DNA of 64,000 nt from contig JAVLUZ010000340.1 in assembly GCA_036768485.1 (NCBI GenBank), forward strand, positions 3,407,886-3,471,885, written 5' to 3'. The position numbers and the translations under genes are program-made. This document shows, in pieces, positions 1-43,098 of the stretch; within the stretch, counting starts at the first letter, position 1, and each line of letters opens with the position of its first letter. The stretch comes from Mermis nigrescens. Taxonomy: Eukaryota > Nematoda > Enoplea > Mermithida > Mermithidae. Under the pieces are notes generated by a model. It had not been told where the DNA came from. It worked only from the letters and a program-made list of their open reading frames with translations, and searched no databases.

Positions 1-179
1 GATATGGACCCCAAGATGTTTGACAACGATTTTTAGACAAATTAGGCAAGAGAGAACTTTCAGTGCAGAAGTCAAGCATTATGGTTCTACAAATTACACC
101 TGATCTAGTGGACCCCTAAACCTTTCTGCAAACTAGAGGGAAGGCTTGAAGTATGCATCATGTGAATTCTGAGTTGATT

Positions 180-976
180 TCAATGCAGAAATTTCGCAAC
201 AGTTTCCGTGCCCTCGGCGCCAAAACGCGCCTCTCGACGCGCTTCCGTGTTAAAATGGTCAATTTTGAGCCATTATTCGCTTTTTTGTACAGCAGCCCGA
301 CGTAAAAAGCGAGTGAATGTAAATGAAAAATTTCCCTTTCTGAGAGCGCAATCAAAAAAGTGAGATCAGTTGCAAAATGCAATGCTCGCTTTTTAAAAAT
401 GGTCGCGCGTCCCGAAATGCGAGAATTTTTATGTTCTTTTGTCCGTGCCCTCGGCGGCCAAGATGCGCCGCGACGCGCTACCGTGTTAAAATTATCAATT
501 TTAAGCCATTATCCGCTTTTTTGTGCAGTAGCCTAACGTAAAAAGAGAGTGAATGTAAATGAAAAATTTCGCTTCTTGGAAGCGCGACCAAAAAACTGAG
601 ATCACTTGCAATATGCTCGCTTTTTAAAAACGGTCGCGCGTCACAAGAAGCGAAAATTTTTACGCATTGTGTCTGATGATAAAAAGTTATTTTTAGATGC
701 ACTAAAATCGCTTTCCTTCAACCATCCCAATTCAGCGAATACATATGACGGCTTGAAATTTTCGGGTGAGGGTCCCCGGCCATTTTCGAGGGCGGGGGCG
801 GCGGGAAATGAACTCCAATTTCCGGCCGAAAACGGCCAAAGTATACCTAAAAACGGCCAACAAATTCAATTTTTTTCAAAAATTGGGGGAGGGGTCAAAA
901 ATTTTCTGGCTTTAGGTGGACGACCAACTTCGGGTGGGTGGTCCCCTATCCCCATTGTTACATGTATGACGACCAT
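180..976. repeat. foldback family J, copy 1 (partial)
   Basis: Contains two copies of the AGCGAG-rich core seen at 2700-2940 and one outer arm (770-976) ending GTATGACGACCAT. Shares the arms and core of the complete copy at 2390-3249; the left arm is missing. Confidence 0.6.
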
Positions 977-979
977 CCT

Positions 980-2300
980 ATTTCTCTGACTGTCTTTATT
1001 TTTCGACCTATCCTATGAAATTTTTTTAAAATACACGAAACGCCCGATTCACCAACAGCCCGTTTCTCTATCCGTCTCAATCCTCCGAGAACCCCGATTC
1101 TTCGGCCACGTTGACTGTTTTTGATACCTATCAGTTTTATTCATCTATAACATTCTTCTTCTTATTCTTCTCTTAATCCAATTTTAAATTATCTTCATTC
1201 TTTATGCCATAATGCTACGGTGTTTAATACCAGTGGCGGATCTAGGATTTTCTTAAGGGGGGGCGGTAACCCTATGGGGCGGAACCCGGACTTAGGCGGA
1301 AAAATTAGCCGTTTTAACCCGAAAATCGCTAAAAATCGCTCAAAAATGCTTAATTTTGCGCAAGATTTTGGGCCAATGGGGGGGGGGCGGCCGCCCCCCC
1401 GCCCCCTTAATCCGCCCCTGTTTAATACTGATACAAAGAGGCTAAATGTATATAGATATGCAAACATATAACATGTTTTGCACATGTCTAAATATATTTA
1501 GCTTCTTAGTATACGTATTTTACACCATAACATTACGGTGGTGTAAAAATCAAGGTAAAATGAATCGTATAAGAGAAGAGTAAGCAGAAGAATGTAATAA
1601 ATTAATGAAAACGTTAGGTATTAAAAACATATAACGTGGTCAAAAAGATCGGGACGGTCTGAGAATTGAGACGGACAGAGAAACGGGATTGTTGGAATTT
1701 GCGGAAAATTCATCGTGGAAAATCAATCGTTTAATAATTCATCGTCTGGTAAAATTCGTCGTGAGCTACTTCATTGTGTGGACATATTAAGGAAGAGGGT
1801 AAATTTTTTTGTAATCTTCAATGTATTTTGTAAACAAATAAGAAAAGCTAGTTACTGTGAACTTCTGGACTTAAGAGGTCACTCTTTGATTTTTGTCTCC
1901 TTATTGAAGTAGTTTTTGTTGATTCTGTTGTCATGCCGCTCGAATATTTGCTAATAATGTGTAAAGTTTACACTACAAACTTATTTTTCTTTCAGAGCGT
2001 TAACCGTGACAGGATGGATTGTCTTCGAGGCTCAGCCCATAATTTCAACTTTAAGTTATGTTTTCCCCATTCATTTCTTGTTTTATTTTGACAATAAAAT
2101 TTAGCAGTTTTATTCTCGTATTCTGTTTTGGCGATGTATTTTCCCATAATACAGTTTCAAGACGATGAATTTTCCCCCACGACGTAATTCTGACGATGAA
2201 TTTTAGACGACAAATTTTACTTCACGATGAATTTAGTCACAATGAATTTTTTACGATGAATTTTTCCACGAAGAATTTCCCACGATGAATTTGCTGGACA
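980..2300. repeat. inverted repeat region with CGATGAATTTT minisatellite
   Basis: The sequence 980-1210 recurs at 4430-4690 and in inverted form at 1560-1720. From 2160 to 2300 a degenerate tandem of about 20 bp (ACGATGAATTTTncc) occurs, with inverted units near 1705-1775. A motif ATGTGTAAAGTTTACAC at 1955-1975 is a lone unit of the composite satellite family. Confidence 0.5.
1231..1420. mobile_element. hAT MITE, CAGTGGCGGA type
   Basis: The 190-bp element has inverted ends CAGTGGCGGATCTAGG and CCTTAATCCGCCCCTG. It is flanked by a perfect 8-bp duplication TTTAATAC (1223-1230, 1421-1428). The inside is very G/C-skewed. It is inserted in the inverted repeat around 980-1720. Confidence 0.9.
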
Positions 2301-2389
2301 CCGACTGTTGGTGAATCGCGAATTTTGTGTGTCAAAAAAATAACTTTTTATAGCAACGGTCGAAAAATTAAGACAGTTGGAGAATTGGA

Positions 2390-3249
2390 ATGGTCGTCAT
2401 ACATGCACATAACACGGGTATGGTGGATTCCCCACCCAAAGTTGGAAGCCCAAACTCTTCCCGAAAACCAAAAAATTTTTGACCCCCACCCGATTTTTTT
2501 GGGAAAATTGAATTTTTTTGCCGTTTTAGGTGTTTTCTTGACCGTTTTGGCCAAAAATTGGAGTTCAATTACCCCCCCTCCCCGCCCTGGAAAATGGCCG
2601 GGGACTCTCACCCCTAAATTTCAAGCCGTTATATGTATAATGGTCGCAGAATCGGGCCGGTCGGAGAAAAGAGATTTTCGGACATCTAAAAATAACTTTT
2701 TATCAGTAGACACAGCGCTTATAAATTCTCGCTTTTCGGGACGCGCGACCGTTTTTAAAAAGCGAGCATTTTCCAAGTGATCTCGCTTTTTTGGTTGCGC
2801 TTCCAAAAGCGAGATTTTTCTTTTACATTCACTCGCTTTCTACGATGGAATACTGCACAAAAAGCGAATAATGGCTCAAAATTGAAAATTTTGACACGGT
2901 AGCGCGTCGCAGAGCGTCTTGCCCGCCAAGGGCACGGACACTCTATGTCTAATGATAAAAATATATTTTTAGATGCCCGAAAATTCCTTTCCTTCGAACG
3001 TCCCTATCTGCGACCATGATGCATATTCCGGCTTAAAATTTTTGGATAGGGGTCCCTGGCCATTTCCCAGGGCGGGGGCGGTAAATAAACTATAATTTTC
3101 GGCCAAAAACAGCCCAAGTACACCTAAAAACGGCCAAAAAATTCAATTTTTTCCAAAAATTCAGGGGTCTGAAATTTTTCGGCTTTGGGGGGACGACCAT
3201 TTTCGGGTGGGTGGTCCGCCATCCGTCTTGTTACATGTATGCCGACCAT
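2390..3249. mobile_element. foldback element J, complete copy
   Basis: An 860-bp palindromic element with ends ATGGTCGTCATACATG and ACATGTATGCCGACCAT. Arms of about 300 bp flank a core (2700-2940) full of AGCGAG / CTCGCT short inverted repeats. There is no long reading frame of its own. Confidence 0.7.
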
Positions 3250-3259
3250 CAATCCCATT

Positions 3260-4426
3260 CAGGCCCGTATCCAGGATTTTATTTCGGGGGGGCCGAAAAT
3301 TTTTGAGACCAGATATCTCGAGAACCATTAGGAGATAGGCGAAAATAAAGACAGTTTTGAGCGTATCTCGGCGAGCTCTATACAACGGTGAAGAAAAATT
3401 TCAACAAAAAAATTAAAAAATTTTCACTTTATTTCATTTTTATATACAGCAAATTTATCATTTAAGCTCATTTCTCATCACCTAATCGGTGAATTATTTC
3501 TTATCTCTTGCCTTTGTACTTAATCATTTTGCTTTACAGAGAAAAACAATACGAATAATTAATAATTCGGCGCGAAGCGCCGAAAAATTGACATGCTCTG
3601 CATATCAACCTCAAATTTGAGCGGTTTTGAGCGGACTAGAAGACAAAAAAACATGTATAAACAATAGATACGGCGCGAAGCGCCGGAAAAATTTCATGTT
3701 TCCCATGTCATAACTCAAATTTGAGCTGTTTTGAGTGAGCTAGAAGGCAAAAACTATAACTAAACAATGAATCCGGCGCACAGCGCTAGAAAAAAATTGA
3801 CATGCTCTCTATATCTAACTCTAATTTGAGCGATTTTTAGCGGTTCAGAAGACAAAACTATACGTAAACAATAAATCCGGCGCGAATCGCCGGAAAATTT
3901 TGAGTTTACTAGCTCAAAAGTACGCTAAAAACCTGTTTAGGCGCTGTTTCAGACGCACTTCGCCAATTTTTCATTTTTCCCTTCGGGGGACCCTTGAGAG
4001 AAACAAAAAATTTTTCCCTATTTCGTGGGGGGCAGGCCCCCCCGCCCCCTGGATACAGGCCTGTTCCCATGTAATAACTCAAATTTGAGCTGTTTTGAGT
4101 AAGCTAGAAGGCAAAAATTATAGCTAAACAATGCATCCGGCGCAAAGCGTTAGAAAAAAATTGACATACTTTCTATGTCTAACTCAAATTTGAGCGATTT
4201 TCAGCGGTTTAGAAGACAAAACCTTACATAAACAATAAATCAGGCGCGAAGCGCCGGAAAATTTTGTGTTTTCTAGCTCAAAAGTATGCTAAAAACCTGT
4301 TTTGGCGGTGTTTCAGACCAACTTCGCCAATTTTTCATTTTTCCCTTTGGGGGACCCTTGGGGAAAACAAAAATTTTTTCCCATTTCGGGGGGGCAGGCC
4401 CCCCGCCCTCCCTGGATACGGGCCTG
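3260..4426. mobile_element. hAT element E1
   Basis: 1167 bp with inverted ends CAGGCCCGTATCCAGG and CCTGGATACGGGCCTG, and a perfect 8-bp duplication ATCCCATT (3252-3259, 4427-4434). It contains tandem units with CTCAAATTTGAG and the hairpin GGCGCGAAGCGCC. A second right end at about 4045-4062 (CCTGGATACAGGCCTG) shows an internal tail duplication. Confidence 0.9.
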
Positions 4427-4429
4427 ATC

Positions 4430-5096
4430 CCATTTCTCCGACTGTTTTAATTATCCGACCTGTGCTACAAAAAAGAATTCTTAAACACACGAAATATCCG
4501 ATTCACTGATAGTCCTGGTTCTCCGTCCGTCTCAATTATCCGACTAACCCGATTCTTCGACCACGTTGACTGTTTTTGATGCCTATCGTTTTTATTTATT
4601 TATTACATTCTTCTCTTACTCTTTTCTTAATCCAATTTTAAATTATCTCCATTCTTTATACCACAATGTTACGATGTTTAGTGTTTTTAATCTTTATTGG
4701 CCAGAAATTGAAGTTCATTCCCCCTCCCCACTCACCCTGGAAAATGCCCGGGGACCCCCACCCAAAAATTTCAAGCTGTTACATGTATAATGGTCGCAGA
4801 ATTCGGACGGTTGGAGAAAAGGGATTTTTGGGCATCTTAAAATAACTATTTTATCATTATACACAGAGGGCATAAAAATTCTCGCTTTTCGGGACGCACG
4901 ACCTTTTTTTAAAAAGCGAGCATTTTGCGAGTGATCTCGCTTTTTTGGTCGTGCTTCCAAAAAGCGAGATTTTCTTTTACATTCACTCGCTCTTTACGTT
5001 GGGCTACTGCACAACAAGTGAATAACGGCTCGAAATTGACCATTTTGACACAGTAGGGCGTCGCGGCGCATCTTGGCCGCCAAGGGCACGGGCACA
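4430..5096. repeat. duplicated spacer and partial J copy
   Basis: 4430-4690 repeats 980-1210. 4700-5096 repeats part of the J element (arm plus AGCGAG core) and ends GGCCGCCAAGGGCACGG. No gene is seen. Confidence 0.5.
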
Positions 5097-5583
5097 AAAG
5101 CCCATTTATACTTCGAAGCGCGGCAGCCGGCGATTTCGGTTTATACTTCACGCGTTCGCCGCGTAGCGGACTGTAGATTTTTTCGCCGCTTTTCAATTTA
5201 TACTTCTGCCGCGCCGCAAGGAGTCAAAATCGATATTTTTAGCATTTTTTCGCCGCGCCGCAATAGTCAAAAAGCCTATTGCCCTTGCGAATGCAAATGA
5301 GGTGTCGGTAAACGATTTATTTTGAATATTAATGAAGCGGCAATTCGCAGGAAGTATGAACACACTGCGCGAAGCGGCAGCGAAGCGGTGGTGAAGCGTC
5401 ATCTTAACGCCATTTTTTTGTCCACGTGGCGAGCTCGCCGCGTGAAGTATAAATGCTTCGCGCGGTGCGGCAAGCGGATTTTGCTGCAAAAAATTTCGGG
5501 CAGGGTCGACTGATTTTTCGGTATACTGTGGTCGCGAAACCTCTTTGCGGCGTGTTTCGCGTGAAGTATAGATCAGGCTTTAA
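5096..5583. mobile_element. CpG-rich MITE with GAAGTATA motifs
   Basis: Ends AAAGCCCATTTATACTTC and GAAGTATAGATCAGGCTTT are inverted repeats. The inside is unusually CpG-rich for this locus and carries many direct and inverted copies of GAAGTATAAA. Open frames on both strands here are by-products of GC content. Confidence 0.55.
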
Positions 5584-5962
5584 ACTCGATTTAAATGTTC
5601 AAATTCGCATTTCTTCTAAATTAAGTGTAATTTAGTCTCAAACCGACCAAATTTGCACTGGATAGCCTGTCTATAAAATCAGCCGACGACAAAAACCTAC
5701 ATTTTATACGTTTATCACGCCAAAATAGTCCTAGAATAATATTAATATTGAAATGGCATAGAGACAGCATAGCACGTGTACCCTATATTCGTGATTTTCA
5801 GATGATTTCAAGCAACTTGTAACAAAATTGATAGTTGGCACTATTTTTCCTTTTAGCTTTATGAATGTGCATACCTCATAAGCCACCAGGTGCATGCTCG
5901 ATTGAGACTTTTTGCCAAATGGTAATGTCCATTCAATTATTGAGTCCATGACTTATTGTAAC

Positions 5963-6137
5963 CACGCGTGGTCGCGGAGGGTTTAGGGGTTTAAACCCCA
6001 ACCGTCCCCCCGAGAATCCGGTAGACTCCCCTCTAAGAATCGATAGACCTCTCCCTCATAATTTAATTTCTGGCATGTTTTTGGGATTTAGCCGGTTTCG
6101 ACCAAGACCCCCAGAATTTGGCTGCTGCCCATGTTTG
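5963..6137. mobile_element. hAT MITE K1
   Basis: 175 bp starting CACGCGTGGTCG and ending CTGCCCATGTTTG, with flanks ATTGTAAC (5955-5962) and ATCGCAAC (6138-6145), 6 of 8 matching. It lies just upstream of tolloid exon 1. Confidence 0.6.
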
Positions 6138-6193
6138 ATCGCAACTTGACAAGGACGCGTCAACATTGATACAATACAGATTTTTTCTTGCAG

Positions 6194-30480
<24,287 letters not shown>

Positions 30481-30552
30481 CCTTATTTTATTTAATTCAC
30501 TAATAATTTTTCTTTTCCGCTAGAACATTATTGAATTTTAAAGCTATATGTT

Positions 30553-30718
30553 CAGGCACGTAGCTGGCCGTCCTATTTTGGGGGACCAACACCAATTTTT
30601 AGGGGGAACTAAGCCCAAAAAGGCCACACAAAATAACGTTTAAAACGTCAAATTTTTCCGATTTTTCTGAATTTTGTGGGGTCCGAACCCCCTCCATTCC
30701 CCTAGAGATACGTGCCTG
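30553..30718. mobile_element. hAT MITE D4
   Basis: 166 bp, ends CAGGCACGTAGCTGG and AGAGATACGTGCCTG, perfect 8-bp duplication TATATGTT. Lies 72 bp after the tolloid stop codon, in the presumed 3' UTR. Confidence 0.93.
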
Positions 30719-30835
30719 TATATGTTAATAGGTTCGTTTTAAATTTAAGCTTGGACTACTTTTGCCGACAGTCAGCTGGCAATGGTAGTCGCATTGAGCT
30801 TATCTAAATTAGTAATTACCGTGTTCTAAGGGCGG

Positions 30836-31302
30836 ATTTAAGGGGGCTGGGGCGCCCCCCCATTGACCTGAAACGATTGGTTAGATAAAAAATGAATTTG
30901 TAATTCGCAGTGATTTTTGGCCGTCAGATCATAATTTCTCGAATTTCTTTCGGCGCTTCGCTCCAGATAATACCTTTTAATGATATTTATTTACTTTCTT
31001 AGCGACCTGGAAGTTTTTTTCCATGGAATGAGTTTCAAAGCAATTTCTACCTGTTTTTCCATGGAATGGGTTTCAAAACAATTTCAAGAGCAGAAACAGC
31101 TTTTTCAGCATAGATTTCTTCCATTTTCAAGCATAACTTTTCAAAATTTTCGACGTTCCGCGCGCGCCGGATTTTCGCTAAAGTCAAAATGATTTTTTCC
31201 GCACTAAGTTGTTGAAAATTTCAAATGGACCTATTTTTGACTGCTTTTGGAAAGATTGGGGAACCCCCCCCTTCCCTTGAGAAAATCTTAGGTCCGCCAC
31301 TG
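30836..31302. mobile_element. hAT MITE, GGGCGGATTT type
   Basis: 467 bp, ends CTAAGGGCGGATTTAAGGGG and CTTAGGTCCGCCACTG. Related in its ends to 1231-1420. Flanks ACCGTGTT and ACGGGTTT match at 5 of 8. Confidence 0.65.
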
Positions 31303-33135
31303 ACGGGTTTATGTACTGCTGCTTACTGTCGGAGAAAATTCAAGATAATCTTGTTCAAACTTATTTGAAACGGACTATAAATGACGAGCTCATGGTACAC
31401 TGCATAACATACATACATTCCTAGCTTATTTTATTATTAGATGTCTACTTACGGAATGTGTGGTTACTATTTGCTTTTTTTAGCTTCCATTAGCAATTTT
31501 TGTAATAGTTTACTAGCGATGAAATTTTCAAACTTGTTGCACGTCTCAACAGAGCACTGCTAGCGCATTTTAGATATTAAGTTCGAATTAAAGTCTTCTA
31601 TGATTCAATCATGTTTACTGAACAATCCGATAGGTACACATCTAATTCAAAAAACAAAATTTCTCCCGAATTTGTTTATTTTCTCTTCTTTTTTGAATCA
31701 GTCATAGAATTTGATTATGTCGTCATTACAGCCATCAAGAGATGCCATGGGCTTGACTGTTCGATGTGTTGCACTTTTGTAAATGTTATTTGTTGTTGAC
31801 TCGCATGCATTATTGTGCATGTTCGCTTGTTAAGTTTAAGGTTGGTTTTATTACGTAATCGATTTCGTGCATTGTGTCAATTGTTCAGTTACTCCGTCCG
31901 CTGAAAATTTGTTTACAGGTGTTTCGTTTGCTTGACTAATTTTAAAAGTTTTGAAAGTTAAAAAAATGTTGAAAGTGTTCAAGGAGCTTTCGGTCTAAAT
32001 AGAAAAAATCCTTTTCATACCTATATTCTAAAAGTACGCCAGCGAAGAAGTTTCCCAAAACTAATTTACAGGATTTGTTCACCGGAGACAGATTTATCGA
32101 GTGCGAAAATCTGGGTCGTTTTATTATTAAATTTAACTCAAATTTGAGATTTAGATTCGTGACGCGTTCAGCGGTAATTTATAAATAAAATTAGTTTTAT
32201 CAAAAACTTTAAATTGCTTTTGTTATTATCTTTTTCTTGACTGATGAGTATTTTTATTCAAAACTTAACTTTTTGTTTTGACTGATGACGAAGATGCTCG
32301 TTATTACGCTTAGTAAATCAAACACACGAGTAAGCTGAAGTTTGAAGAATGTGTAGGTAGTAAAATTTTTCTCAAAGTGTACAGAACTCAATGTACATAC
32401 TACCCATAGCCTGTGATGTTCGACATTAGTGATATTCATTTTTCGCGATAATTGCGAGCGTATTTATTGGAGACGGGTTTGCGACAAATGCATATGATGA
32501 GTTCTATGCTTGCTACAATTCATTAGTAGATATTCGGGTTTTTTTATCCGTCCTCGCAATTGTATTTTCCTCGTGTATATCTCTACGCGTACAAAAGAGA
32601 CATTGTCGTATTTTCGTTGATGGCAATACGCTTTATTTTGATAAGTGTAAGCTCGAACTTACATGAATTCGTACAATATATTATTGTCAGCATTACATCG
32701 GTACATATATACATCTCGCACGTTCGTGTATGAAGCAGATTGGGCTAAGGAAAAAAATTCAAAAATTACGTTTTTTAAATTCGAAGAGTTAATTATTCTT
32801 AAAGGTTGAAAATCGGTACTGAAGTCCAAGCTCCTAAGCTTACTCAGTCATTTCATTTTATTACTTCATACATATATGTGCATGGATACACGATTTCTTC
32901 ATTGTTTAATGGACTTTCTTCGAGCAGTGAAGAAATAAGATGTTATACATTAATAAGGCTTGGTACCCGAGCGATTCCACGCACCATAAAATACAGTTTT
33001 TTCCGTATAAGCTTGCAGTTCGCTTTCAAGAATATTGCTTATAGTAAGCTGATAGCTTACGGTAATTATAGCCCCCAGGAGATCAGCAAAAGCTCAAAAA
33101 ACAGTCGCGAGCAGACATGCACTTGAGCTCCAGAC
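31303..33135. other. intergenic region between tolloid and coiled-coil gene
   Basis: No gene or repeat recognised. AATAAA at about 32184 is the first clear polyadenylation hexamer that I noticed after tolloid. Confidence 0.4.
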
Positions 33136-33607
33136 CAGACATGCACGTGGGGGGTTTCAGAGTGTCCTGTTCCCCCCCTCCAGAATGGAAAAATGGAAAA
33201 TTTTGCGGGGGAAAAAGGTGAAATGAAGGCCGAAAATAGATGAAAATTGAAAATTTTCTTCAAAAGTGCTTTGAATTGACCGGTAACTGTTTAATAACGT
33301 ATAGTCTGTTTCATTTAACTTTGCGGTTTTCTTTTGAATTTTCCCGCAAGAATCGAGCTACAAAAGTGGTTTAAAATTTTGATACAGTAATGCGGCTAAA
33401 CAAAAGCATACGTCTCCATGGACTCGGGTACTGCAAAATATCATATTTACCGTATTAGTTTAAAACCCTTTTGTAGCCACAACGGACTATTGTTTTGAAG
33501 CTATTTTAGCGCTTATACCAGTTTTTGAGGTCATTTTGACCCAAAAAAGCTCGATTTTGCCACCCCCTAGACCGGCTGACCGCCCCTCCCCCAGATCGGC
33601 CATGCCG
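33136..33607. mobile_element. hAT MITE C4 (inverted) with nested TAGTCTGTTTC element
   Basis: C-type sequence 33136-33300 and 33490-33607 is interrupted by about 185 bp that starts TATAGTCTGTTTCATTTAAC and ends AACGGACTA. The inserted piece is a diverged relative of family A. Confidence 0.65.
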
Positions 33608-33686
33608 CAAAATTTTTCATGACCTATTTTCAGTTTTGTTGCAACTAATTCTCGCCTACATATTTTGGTTTCGTACATTCGAGATC

Positions 33687-33858
33687 TATAGTCTGTTTCA
33701 AATAACTTCGTGCATAAATTCTAAGAATTTTCGTCGACAGTAGGCCGAGGGTCACGATATTTATATCATATCAGATCAATGCTAAAATCGCTATCTTTCA
33801 GGTCATTGCCGTAGATAGTTTTGTAATTTATAGCCGAACTTTTGTGAAACAGACTATA
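33687..33858. mobile_element. MITE A1 (TA-type ends)
   Basis: 172 bp, ends TATAGTCTGTTTCAAATAAC and TTTTGTGAAACAGACTATA. The inverted repeats are near perfect and TA is probably the target duplication, as in Tc1/mariner-like MITEs. Further copies are at 38325, 46617, 46938 and fragments near 62134 and 63979. Confidence 0.82.
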
Positions 33859-34149
33859 GATCCCCGACGATTAATTTTCCAAATCCTCTAAGACTGAGAT
33901 TCCGATACCAAGATCAATATTTCTTCCTTAAGAGAATTTAAATAAAATTGTATCGTTCTTCATGTAAGTTTACTAACCAGAGCCTTTTCATCTTCGCTTG
34001 ATCATGATCACCCAAGCTGATTAATTCCTTGTCAGAATAATAACCGTTTTCTGTTTCGAGAACTCAAGTTGAAAGATTGATGCTTCCGCCTTTCGTTTCC
34101 TCCTTCTTTTGATCAATCACATTTCGGATCTTAATGATTTAGATTGTGT

Positions 34150-34292
34150 CCCAACATGGCCACCAGTCCCAATACGGCCACCGAAATTCCCAACACGGCC
34201 ACCGTCCCAACAAGGCCACCGTCCCAACACGGCCAACCGTTCAAACATGGCCACCGTCCCAACAAAGCCACTGTCTCAACAAGGCCACTATC
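34150..34292. repeat. 17-bp minisatellite, left block
   Basis: Tandem CCAACACGGCCACCGTC, about eight units. Because 17 is not a multiple of 3 and the unit has no stop, long open frames appear on both strands. These are not genes. Confidence 0.85.
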
Positions 34293-34459
34293 ACTGTATT
34301 TTAATCAATTAAGTAGGTATTAATAGTTAATTACAGGAAGGTAAATAGGCATGGATATACATGTTGCAGCAATTAAATTGATGACTAAAGTTAGTTTTTT
34401 ACATGCATTCTGTATTGCGGTCGCGTTGTAGCATGTTGGGCGCATCGGAAACATTCAGC

Positions 34460-34740
34460 ACCGAAATTCTGGGGGTGGGTGCAAAAATTTTCAAAGATCA
34501 AAAAATGGTCCTACAAATGGTAGTATGGCGAAGAAAACGCCATTCTTCAACGTTTCTCATCGAGCACTATCCAAAGGCATAAAAAATTGCGAAAAAAGCA
34601 AAAAATTTCCAAAAATTGAATTCTGGGGGGTATTTTGGTTTCTGGGGGGATATTTTGGTTTCTGGGGGGATATTTTGGTTTCTGGGGGTATTTGAATTTC
34701 TGGGGGTGCATACCCCCCAAACTTCCCACGCCCACGTGTG
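34460..34740. mobile_element. hAT MITE B2
   Basis: Family B copy with a diverged 5' end and 3' end CCCACGTGTG. An internal 22-bp unit (GATATTTTGGTTTCTGGGGG) is triplicated at 34628-34690. Confidence 0.65.
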
Positions 34741-34990
34741 GTGGTGGCTTTGTTGAGACAGTGGCTTTGTTAAGGCGGTGGCCATATTGGGACGGTGGCC
34801 ATGTTGGGACGGTGGCCGTGTTGGGACGGTGGCCGTATTGGGACGGTGGCCGTGTTGAGTCGGTGGCCTTGTTGGGACGGTGGCCATGTTGGGACGGTGG
34901 CCGTGTTGGGACGGTGGCCGTGTTGGGAATTTCGGTGGCCGTGTTGGGACGGTGGCCGTTTTGGGACTGGTGGCCATGTTGGGACGTTAC
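34741..34990. repeat. 17-bp minisatellite, right block (inverted)
   Basis: About 14 units of GACGGTGGCCGTGTTGG, the reverse complement of the left block at 34150-34292. The two blocks flank MITE B2. Confidence 0.85.
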
Positions 34991-35572
34991 CGTGATTCAT
35001 GAGTGAAATAGTCGATGATTGGTTTATGGGCCAAAGAAGAGCATAAACTCTTTAGAGTGATAAAGGATAGTTCCCTCCCTTTACGCAAGATACAATTATT
35101 AATAATTTTAGGTAGGTACTTCTTTAAATGCTTTTAAATACAGAAATTCAGCTATAAGTCGAAAATTCGAATTTCTTGTAAAACTAATAGTGTAAATTAA
35201 AATCCGAAAATTGATCAACGGATTTTTACCATTATTCGTACCCATCCGAGTAAAACAAGTTTTAAAAATTAAGCATGTAGCAAAAGTGTAATGCAGGTAA
35301 TGTAATAAGGAATTGATTCACTCTGAAGGCATATTTCAAAGATGGACTTTTCCAACTTGTCCAATTGCTTAAGTCAAATCGAACCAGTTTACAAAGACAA
35401 AACGACCAATAATTGCGCAGTGAGTGGAGTGAAGAAGGGCATCTTCTATTTTTTGATTTGCCTCTGTAAACTACTTTGATTTGACTTGAGTTCAAGCAGT
35501 CTATGTCTGAAATATGCCTTTAAGCAATTCTTCTTAGCGTCGCATTAACATAAAGGGAATAGTATCAGAGCA
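34991..35572. other. region upstream of the coiled-coil gene
   Basis: AT-rich. No TATA box or initiator could be assigned with confidence. Presumed promoter and 5' UTR. Confidence 0.35.
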
Positions 35573-42616
<7,044 letters not shown>

Positions 42617-42782
42617 TACGAGTTCTTTACGCAATTGTTATTATTAATTGTTGTGGTCTGAATAATGAATATTTTCTGTTCAATGTAAACTATGTAGTTA
42701 GATAGATACATATAGGTACTATGTTACGTTGCAGCTAGAATATGGAGTAGAATTTTATTCGTGAAGCGTTCCATCGGAAAAT

Positions 42783-42806
42783 AATAAAATCATTCGCCTA
42801 AATAAA
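42783..42806 (+). promoter_or_regulatory. polyadenylation signals of the coiled-coil gene
   Basis: Two AATAAA hexamers at 42783-42788 and 42801-42806 lie about 170-190 bp after the stop codon. They are followed by a hAT element at 42840, so the transcript probably ends between them. Confidence 0.5.
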
Positions 42807-42839
42807 ATTGGGTCAGCGCCTATTGTAAGGTAGTACGAC

Positions 42840-43090
42840 CAAACATGGGCGTGGGGGGTTTAGGGGGTATGGACCCTCAGAAGGCCAAATACCCCCAGAA
42901 TTCAATTTTTGAAATTTTTTGTTTTTTACAATTTTTTGATTCTAATGGATAGTGCTCGATTAGAAACATTGAAAAATTGTGGTTTTTCGCCATACCACCA
43001 TTTTTAAGACCATTTTTGATCTTGTAAGACCATTTTTGACCTTTAAAAATCGTGCACCCTCCCCCAGAATCTTGGTGCTGCCCACCAATG
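42840..43090. mobile_element. hAT MITE B3 (inverted)
   Basis: Starts CAAACATGGGCGTGG and ends TGCCCACCAATG. Separated by only 8 bp (CCTATCAC) from copy B4 in the opposite orientation. Confidence 0.78.
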
Positions 43091-43098
43091 CCTATCAC

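Noticed and set aside
1..6190. Search for tolloid signal peptide, propeptide and the protease N-terminus
   Set aside because: No stretch with a WP-G-IPY-like motif and splice sites was found; these exons are probably outside the window.
34567..35006. Open frames rich in ATVPTRPPSQHGHRP-type or GRWPCWDGG-type repeats
   Set aside because: Product of a 17-bp minisatellite that is open in several frames on both strands; not a repeat protein.
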